Source: Deltaproteobacteria bacterium (GTDB lineage Bacteria > Bdellovibrionota > Bdellovibrionia > JABDDW01). From it: a DNA stretch of 11,571 bases. A program made the position numbers and the translations under genes. Shown piece after piece: positions 7,178-11,571 of this stretch. The notes beneath the pieces were generated by a model that had not been told where the DNA came from, ran no database searches, and saw only the letters and a program-made list of their open reading frames with translations. Positions within the stretch are counted from its first letter, which is position 1, and each line of letters starts with the position of its first letter. The stretch spans positions 1-11,571 of the forward strand of contig JABDDW010000051.1 of the NCBI GenBank assembly GCA_013287405.1, given 5' to 3'.

Positions 7178-7972
7178 CTAGTTTTTTAAGGTAGTTGTTT
7201 CTGGAATTGTGAGAGCGCCGGTACTGTATCCCGCGTCTACATAGTGAATCTCTCCTGTGACGCCGCTGGATAAGTCGCTCGCAAAATAGATGGCGGCCTT
7301 TCCAACTTCGTCTGCAGTGACATTCCTTTTTAGCGCACTTAAGGTTCCGACAGAATCAAGAAGGCTCCTAAACCCTCGGATTCCCGCGGCGGCCAAGGTT
7401 TTAATAGGCCCTGCGGAAATAGCATTGACGCGAATATTCTTTTCACCTAAGTCCCATGCTAAATAACGAACGGTCGACTCTAGGGCTGCCTTCGCCACAC
7501 CCATGACATTATAGTGTTGTACCACTTTTACGGCACCATAATAGCTTAGCGTCAAAATAGACCCTCCGCTATTCAAGAGAGGCAATGCTTCTTTGGTTAC
7601 CCCAATGAGCGAATATGCTGAGATATCTAAGGCTATTTTAAATCCCTCACGGGTCGTATTTAAAAACTCTCCGCTCAGTTCTTCTTTATTAGCAAAAGCG
7701 ACGGCATGGATAAGAATATCAAAATGGGTCCATTTTTCTTTTAATTTCTGAAAACATTCACGAAGACTTTGATCCGAACCCACGTCACATTGCAGAACTA
7801 TTGGGGCGCCCAACTCCTGAGCTAAAGGCTCCACTCTTTTTTTTATAGCATCATTCACGTAAGTGAGGGCGACTTCCGCCCCTTCTTTTTTAAAGTTCTG
7901 CGCAATGGCCCACGCTATGGATCTTTCGTTAGCCACGCCGATAACGAGGGCTCGTTTTCCTTTTAATAGCAT
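7178..7972 (-). CDS. fabI: Enoyl-[acyl-carrier-protein] reductase (NADH), FabI
   Basis: FabI reduces trans-2-enoyl-ACP to acyl-ACP, the last step of each elongation cycle in type II fatty acid synthesis, in the cytoplasm. At 264 residues it matches the family (E. coli 262). Visible features are the N-terminal nucleotide-binding loop VIGVANERSIAWAIA (10-24), QCDVGSD (61-67), and the FabI active site YYGAVKVVQHYNVMGVAK (144-161), giving Tyr144, catalytic Tyr154 and Lys161. These correspond to Tyr146, Tyr156 and Lys163 of E. coli. VNAISAGPIKTLAA follows near 182-195 and begins the substrate-binding loop. The start is firm, with AGGAG 6 bases before ATG. It diverges from the exonuclease gene and shares a palindrome with it. 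The hydrolase gene lies 91 bases downstream on the same strand, so co-transcription is possible but not shown. Confidence 0.96.
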   Translation of the reverse strand: MLLKGKRALVIGVANERSIAWAIAQNFKKEGAEVALTYVNDAIKKRVEPLAQELGAPIVLQCDVGSDQSLRECFQKLKEKWTHFDILIHAVAFANKEELSGEFLNTTREGFKIALDISAYSLIGVTKEALPLLNSGGSILTLSYYGAVKVVQHYNVMGVAKAALESTVRYLAWDLGEKNIRVNAISAGPIKTLAAAGIRGFRSLLDSVGTLSALKRNVTADEVGKAAIYFASDLSSGVTGEIHYVDAGYSTGALTIPETTTLKN

Positions 7973-7978
7973 ATCTTT

Positions 7979-7990
7979 CTCCTATAGGAG
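7979..7990. promoter_or_regulatory. Palindromic double Shine-Dalgarno between fabI and the exonuclease gene
   Basis: CTCCTATAGGAG is a perfect 12-base palindrome, so AGGAG is present on both strands. On the minus strand it lies 6 bases before the fabI ATG, an ideal ribosome binding site. On the plus strand it lies 11 bases before an ATG at 8002 and 22 bases before the exonuclease ATG at 8013. It could also act as an operator or form a hairpin in either mRNA, but only the fabI ribosome-binding role is well supported. Confidence 0.6.
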
Positions 7991-8001
7991 ATTTAGCTCA
8001 T

Positions 8002-8028
8002 ATGCTACAAACATGTCTATATTTATGA
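8002..8028 (+). CDS. Possible 8-codon leader ORF before the exonuclease gene
   Basis: An ATG at 8002 has the plus-strand AGGAG of the palindrome 11 bases upstream and reads MLQTCLYL before TGA (8026-8028). That stop overlaps an in-frame exonuclease ATG at 8025 as ATGA, the classic arrangement for translational coupling. The exonuclease's own ATG codons at 8013 and 8025 have no Shine-Dalgarno at normal distance, which is why a coupled leader is worth noting. Eight codons is short enough to arise by chance. Confidence 0.3.
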   Translation: MLQTCLYL

Positions 8029-8867
8029 AAACTGAAGAGAGTTGGCCTAAGCCCTGGCGAGAATATACTTATGTCGCCTTTGATACTGAAACATCCGGAA
8101 AGTTCCCCCTCGTTGGAGAAATCGTTGAAATTGCTGGGGTCAAATGGCAAGGGGGTAAAATAATGGACACCTATCAAACTTTTGTGAAACCCACGAAACC
8201 CATGGGCGAGGCTGTAATGAAGATTCATCATATTACAAATGAGATGGTGGAAGGTGCACCTAAAATTCACGAAGTTCTCCCTGCCTTTGATTCATTTATT
8301 CAAGGTTCTATATTAATGGGACACAATGCAGCCTTTGATCTGGGTTTCTTGGCTATTGAATACGATCACCTTTCTATGTCCCTTCCCACAGCGCCTACTT
8401 TAGATAGTTGCTTGTTAGGACGCAAAGCCTTCCCGGAGTCTGTAAATCACAGACTGGCGACCTTGGTGGGCCTACTCAATATTAAGGTTAGCCAGGCCCA
8501 TAGGGCCTTAGATGACAGTCGCGCATGCCAGGAGATTTCAATAAAAAGTATGGAAAAGATAAATTCTCAAGGTTCCCTCGATGAAATCTTTAAAGAGCAA
8601 GGGGGAGCTCTTTTATGGCCCCGTTATTCTATGACTGATCTTCTTTCTCACGAGGTCACTGGAGTTTTAGTCGAAGGGTCAAAAAAACAATTGGTTTTGG
8701 AAATCACTTACCAGGGTGGGGTAAAATCTGGGCAGCCTAGACGAATCACTCCTCAAGGTTTGGTGAGAAATCCGATCGGGGATTACGTTGTTGGGCTTTG
8801 TCATAACGATAATACGGAGAAGAGATTCTATCTCAACCGGATTTTGAGCGCGAAGATTTTGGATTAA
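8013..8867 (+). CDS. DnaQ-like DEDDh 3'-5' exonuclease with C-terminal WYL-like domain
   Basis: The N-terminal part is a 3'-5' exonuclease of the DnaQ/PolC epsilon superfamily, acting on DNA or RNA ends in the cytoplasm. Numbering from ATG 8013 (284 residues): FDTETSG gives Asp24 and Glu26, GHNAAFD gives Asp109, HRALDD gives His163 and Asp168, a complete DEDDh set. Residues about 213-284 read like a WYL domain: ITYQGG, RRITPQGLVRN, GDYVVGLC (in place of the WYL core) and RFYLNRI. WYL domains bind ligands or nucleic acids and are usually found in transcription or defence regulators. The frame is open back to 7863 inside fabI, but that stretch is antisense to fabI and has no start signal, so it is rejected. 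ATG 8025 is the other candidate start. It is too divergent to be called the replicative epsilon subunit; repair or RNA processing is possible. The last 35 bases overlap the convergent lspA-like gene. Confidence 0.88.
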   Translation: MSIFMKTEESWPKPWREYTYVAFDTETSGKFPLVGEIVEIAGVKWQGGKIMDTYQTFVKPTKPMGEAVMKIHHITNEMVEGAPKIHEVLPAFDSFIQGSILMGHNAAFDLGFLAIEYDHLSMSLPTAPTLDSCLLGRKAFPESVNHRLATLVGLLNIKVSQAHRALDDSRACQEISIKSMEKINSQGSLDEIFKEQGGALLWPRYSMTDLLSHEVTGVLVEGSKKQLVLEITYQGGVKSGQPRRITPQGLVRNPIGDYVVGLCHNDNTEKRFYLNRILSAKILD

Positions 8868-9747
8868 CGTCAACCAATTTTTGATTTAGTTTTTCGGCTA
8901 GGGCCTCTAACTCCTTAAACTCATCGCTTGTACGTAGTTTCAAGCGCGTAGACTTGCCTTCAATATAATCATTTAGAAATCTTTGAAAGGCATGGAGGGG
9001 ACCCACGGTGCGATGAGAAAGGATGAGTCCCACAACAAAGAGAACGAGGCAAAAAGATAGGCTGACCATTGTAAAAGTGGCGACAAAGGGTCCTAAAAAA
9101 GAATTCGTTTGCATCCCGCCTGTTCCCTGGTTCTCGTTAAGAGCCACTCTGAGGTAGGTATAACTGTAGGTTCCCAATATAAGGGTTAGGCCCATGCCGC
9201 ATAACATGAGGGTAAAACAATATTTCAGTTGAAAATGGGGATTGATCCAATAACTCTTTCTTAAGTTCTCAATGGGCCAAAGGGCTTTACCTTCTTTCAA
9301 AATGGCCACAACGATAAGTCCGTATCCGATCCACTGGATGGCATCGGCCAAATTGAACGCCGGTGAGAAATAACTTGGACGCCCCAAAACAATGAAGTCC
9401 ACAACATAACCCCAGAGAATTCGATCGGTCACATTACCGATAATTCCTCCAATAAGAAAAGAGAGGCCGGCGCGGAGGGCCAGTGATTTTGTGGGTAAAA
9501 GAAATTGCATAATAAAAAATAGAAAAAGCAAGAATGCCCCACCTGTGGAAAGGCTCACGATCCGAAGGACGCTGGGGAGATCACTAAAAATGCCTAAAAT
9601 GGCTCCATGATTGTGATGTAATATAAAACCTACGGGCCCGTAGAAACTGTGAGTGGCTAGCGTGGATGCCCATAGTTTAGAAATCCTGTCTACACCCCAA
9701 GAAAAAATGAGAGGTAAAAGCGCCCAAGCCCATTCCTGTTTTTTCAT
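8833..9747 (-). CDS. lspA: Lipoprotein signal peptidase II (LspA) fused to a two-segment membrane-HAMP module
   Basis: Residues 1-165 are signal peptidase II, the inner-membrane aspartyl protease that removes signal peptides from diacylglyceryl-prolipoproteins. Family motifs are present: DRISKLW (20-26), N46 in HNHGA, GNVTDR (104-109), YVVDFI (114-119) and FNLAD (131-135). Asp117 and Asp135 are the catalytic pair and Asn105, Arg109 and Asn132 the conserved neighbours, so it should be active. Normal LspA ends near here (160-170 residues), but this protein continues to 304. It has a fifth membrane segment (about 176-198), a short loop, a sixth (about 219-244), then a HAMP-like helix pair (245-292) with VGPL and the conserved DEFKEL followed by AEKLNQKL. 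LspA with both ends in the cytoplasm plus two more segments puts HAMP in the cytoplasm, so topology is consistent. No output domain follows. AGGA lies unusually close (4 bases between AGGA and ATG region end). It follows the diguanylate cyclase gene by 83 bases. Confidence 0.9.
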   Translation of the reverse strand: MKKQEWAWALLPLIFSWGVDRISKLWASTLATHSFYGPVGFILHHNHGAILGIFSDLPSVLRIVSLSTGGAFLLFLFFIMQFLLPTKSLALRAGLSFLIGGIIGNVTDRILWGYVVDFIVLGRPSYFSPAFNLADAIQWIGYGLIVVAILKEGKALWPIENLRKSYWINPHFQLKYCFTLMLCGMGLTLILGTYSYTYLRVALNENQGTGGMQTNSFLGPFVATFTMVSLSFCLVLFVVGLILSHRTVGPLHAFQRFLNDYIEGKSTRLKLRTSDEFKELEALAEKLNQKLVDVNPKSSRSKSG

Positions 9748-9830
9748 CTTCCTATTTTATCAAACTGTCCGTGAGCAAAGTAGTTTTTTACCAAGATATA
9801 TAAGGGCTAGCTGGATTTTGGCCTAGGTCA

Positions 9831-10706
9831 CTAAGCTAGTTGGATGGTGTTACGGCCCTTTGCCTTAGCTCGATAGAGGGCCTGGTCAGCGGCGTTGATG
9901 ACTTCTTCGCAAGTGGATCCATTATGAGGGTAACCAGAGATTCCAATGCTTAAGGTGATTTGGCCTCCGATAGACAGGGTCTCTAAATCCCGTTGAATCC
10001 GATCAGCCACTTCGAGGGTTGCGGGTTTGTCTGTTTCCGGAAGAATGATAACGAATTCTTCTCCCCCGTAACGAGACGCCGAGTCGGTCGTTCGAATCGC
10101 TGATTTCAAAAGTTTTGCTATGAGGGCGAGAGCTTTATCTCCTTCGGGGTGGCCAAAGTTGTCGTTGTATTTTTTGAAATGATCCACATCAATCATCATT
10201 AGACTAAAAATTCTAGAATGGCGGCTCGCCCTTTCGAGCTCTTCTCTGATTTTTTCTTGAAAATATCGGTGGTTGGAAAGTCCCGTAACGGGGTCGGTGA
10301 TGGCCAATCTCTCAAGCCGCCTAATTTCGTCTAGGCTATGGTGGTAAAGAAGGGCCTCCTGAAGTTGAAGTCGTAACATTTCATTTTCCCAAGGTTTTAA
10401 AATAAAGCGATGAACCTCGGCATTATTTATAGCGGCCATCATTTGCTCTAAATGCATTTGCCCTGAGATCATCACTCGGGCAATCTTGGGATAAAGAATT
10501 TTAACCTCGGCGAGTAGGTCCGTCCCGCTTTTATTCGGCATTTTTTCATCTGTGAGAACAACAGAGAAATTTGAATCAGAAGCCAGGGTTTCGAGGGCTT
10601 CTTTGGCTGAAGCTGCTTCGATGATTTCAAAGTCGGCACGCAAAGTACGTTTGATCGCGTCACGAGTCGAGGGCTCATCATCTACTATGAGAAGACGTGG
10701 AAGCAT
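9831..10706 (-). CDS. Response regulator diguanylate cyclase (REC-GGDEF)
   Basis: This protein makes cyclic di-GMP from two GTP in response to phosphorylation. The receiver domain (1-120) has the acidic pair Asp9-Asp10, phosphoacceptor Asp53 in LTDEKMP, Ser81 in MISG and Lys104 in LKPW, all the conserved switch residues. A short helix (about 121-135) links it to the GGDEF domain, which starts at DPVTGLSNHRYF (138-149), has DVDHFKKYNDNFGH (173-186) and the active site GGEEF (214-218). The product-inhibition site RTTD (205-208) is intact, so feedback control by c-di-GMP is likely. No cognate histidine kinase lies in the window. The start is well supported by AAGGAG 4 bases before ATG. Only 37 bases separate it from the divergent PBP4 gene, so the two upstream regions overlap. 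The LspA-HAMP gene lies downstream on the same strand. Confidence 0.96.
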   Translation of the reverse strand: MLPRLLIVDDEPSTRDAIKRTLRADFEIIEAASAKEALETLASDSNFSVVLTDEKMPNKSGTDLLAEVKILYPKIARVMISGQMHLEQMMAAINNAEVHRFILKPWENEMLRLQLQEALLYHHSLDEIRRLERLAITDPVTGLSNHRYFQEKIREELERASRHSRIFSLMMIDVDHFKKYNDNFGHPEGDKALALIAKLLKSAIRTTDSASRYGGEEFVIILPETDKPATLEVADRIQRDLETLSIGGQITLSIGISGYPHNGSTCEEVINAADQALYRAKAKGRNTIQLA

Positions 10707-10735
10707 TTCACTCCTTAGAAGTTTTCATGTATATT
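10707..10735 (+). promoter_or_regulatory. Candidate sigma70-type promoter of the PBP4 gene, giving a near-leaderless mRNA
   Basis: TTCACT (10707-10712) and TATATT (10730-10735) are separated by exactly 17 bases and match the -35 and -10 consensus at 4 and 5 of 6 positions. The expected transcription start is within a base or two of the PBP4 ATG at 10744. That ATG has no Shine-Dalgarno, as expected for a leaderless message. The -35 box directly abuts the start codon of the divergent diguanylate cyclase gene. Confidence 0.5.
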
Positions 10736-10743
10736 CAGCATAT

Positions 10744-11571
10744 ATGAAACTTTTAGTTGCGCTTTGCATTATACTCCAAAGCTATGCCTTGGCGAGTGAA
10801 GATTCCCTAAAACCAAGGTTAAATAGGCTTATAGAAAAATCGGGGCTCAAAAAGGGGGATTTGGGGATTTATATTTCAGATCAATCCAAAAAAGTCCTTT
10901 ATGAAATAAATAGCGAGAAAAATTTTATACCTGCCTCAATCACTAAATTACTTACAACTGCCGCTGTAATGAATAAATATTCTCCAAATACAAAATTTCA
11001 TACACAGATATTCATAGACGGAGAGCAAACCGCTGAGGTCTTAAAAGGAAATCTTATTCTTAAAGGCCTTGGTGACCCCCATTTTGTTTCTGAGAAAATG
11101 TGGATGCTGGTCAATGATTTTGCACGCACTGGAATTAAAAAGATCACTGGAGATATTATTGCCGATGACACGACCTTCGATGCTGAAAGATACGACCCCG
11201 GCCGGGAACCCGATCGAAATGATCGAGCCTACGACGCGCCGGTAGGAGCACTTTCCTTTAATTGGAATAGTACGACAGTTTATGTTCGTCCAGGGAAGGC
11301 TCCCGGCGACAGGGCTCGGGTTTTTATCGATCCAGAAAATAGTTTTGTGGTTCTAAAAAATAACGTGACGACAAGTAGCAAAGGCACTGACTTGAGCGCA
11401 GAACGTGTAAGTGCTGAAAGCTACGATGAAATCAATGTGAAGGGTAAGATCGCGGTTGGTGCAGAAGAATATCATATTTACAAAGATATTTCTAATCCTC
11501 CCCTTTATGCGGCGGCTAACTTAAAGGAGTTTTTGAAAGAAAGGGGTGTTTTTGTTGAAGGCGGCATCAGG
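10744..11571 (+). CDS. dacB: PBP4/DacB-type D-Ala-D-Ala carboxypeptidase/endopeptidase, S13 family (3' end outside window)
   Basis: This enzyme cleaves the terminal D-Ala of peptidoglycan stem peptides and/or cross-links between them, in the periplasm. The frame is open from ATG 10744 to the window edge (276 codons) with no stop. A signal peptide with a hydrophobic run at 3-12 is cleaved after ALA (15-17). The nucleophile motif PASITK gives Ser65 and Lys68 (SxxK). GNLILKGLGDPHF, a family hallmark, follows near 102-114, then the domain II part with TGDIIADDTTFDAERY and GALSFNWNSTTVYVRPG. The SxN and KTG motifs would come after the edge and cannot be checked. There is no Shine-Dalgarno before the ATG, but a good promoter places the transcript start there. 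The dacB symbol is by family resemblance. In Bdellovibrio, DacB homologues help reshape prey cells during invasion; whether this gene does so is unknown. Confidence 0.9.
   Translation, partial: MKLLVALCIILQSYALASEDSLKPRLNRLIEKSGLKKGDLGIYISDQSKKVLYEINSEKNFIPASITKLLTTAAVMNKYSPNTKFHTQIFIDGEQTAEVLKGNLILKGLGDPHFVSEKMWMLVNDFARTGIKKITGDIIADDTTFDAERYDPGREPDRNDRAYDAPVGALSFNWNSTTVYVRPGKAPGDRARVFIDPENSFVVLKNNVTTSSKGTDLSAERVSAESYDEINVKGKIAVGAEEYHIYKDISNPPLYAAANLKEFLKERGVFVEGGIR

Noticed and set aside
7863..8012. Exonuclease frame extended 50 codons upstream into fabI
   Set aside because: This stretch is antisense to the fabI N terminus, has no ribosome binding site and reads as low-complexity shadow sequence; the exonuclease domain begins well after 8013.
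9748..9830. Separate promoter for the lspA-like gene
   Set aside because: AT-rich -10-like hexamers are present, but none has a convincing -35 at 16-18 bases.
9781..9838. Inverted CTAGC/GCTAG repeat after the diguanylate cyclase as a terminator
   Set aside because: The stem is only 5 bp with a long loop, and no T-run follows on the minus strand.
10472..10681. Minus-strand ORF of 69 codons
   Set aside because: It lies in another frame inside the receiver domain of the diguanylate cyclase.

Overview
The window looks like ordinary chromosomal DNA from a Gram-negative bacterium of moderate GC content. The evidence is a lipopolysaccharide-type GT9 glycosyltransferase, lipoprotein signal peptidase, a periplasmic PBP4-type enzyme and many exported proteins. 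The mix of exported hydrolases, tail-proteobacterial style FabI, a PBP4 homologue and c-di-GMP signalling would suit the Bdellovibrio/Bacteriovorax group (Bdellovibrionota). That placement is an inference from overall flavour, not from a marker gene. I saw no rRNA, tRNA, CRISPR array, transposase or phage gene, and no gene-free stretch over 300 bases.

Layout. Bases 1-4826 are read on the plus strand: the 3' part of an exported S41 carboxyl-terminal processing protease, closed by a strong hairpin terminator (1502-1527); a small exported beta-rich protein of unknown function; then a tightly coupled pair, a GT9 glycosyltransferase and a GT39/ArnT-type membrane glycosyltransferase. Bases 4798-7972 are read on the minus strand: fabI (enoyl-ACP reductase), a large exported alpha/beta hydrolase and a Bcp-type peroxiredoxin with an N-terminal export-like extension. 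The last two form a pair 15 bases apart. At 7973-8012 fabI diverges from a plus-strand exonuclease gene, with a perfect 12-base palindrome that carries a Shine-Dalgarno core on each strand. Bases 8833-10706 are again minus strand: a REC-GGDEF diguanylate cyclase followed by a signal peptidase II gene. A divergent PBP4/DacB gene starts at 10744 and runs off the right edge.

The most unusual items are two domain fusions. The signal peptidase II (LspA) has two extra membrane segments and a HAMP domain at its C terminus, directly downstream of a diguanylate cyclase. The DEDDh exonuclease ends in what reads as a WYL domain. A possible leaderless transcript for the PBP4 gene and a possible 8-codon leader ORF before the exonuclease are smaller points of interest.

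Functionally, most of the window concerns the cell envelope: lipid and surface-glycan synthesis (FabI, GT9, GT39), lipoprotein maturation (LspA), peptidoglycan editing (PBP4), periplasmic proteolysis and hydrolysis (S41 protease, alpha/beta hydrolase), and possibly exported peroxide defence. Two start sites were moved from the longest possible ORF (hydrolase to 7086, exonuclease to 8013). Two genes are cut by the window edges (S41 protease on the left, PBP4 on the right).
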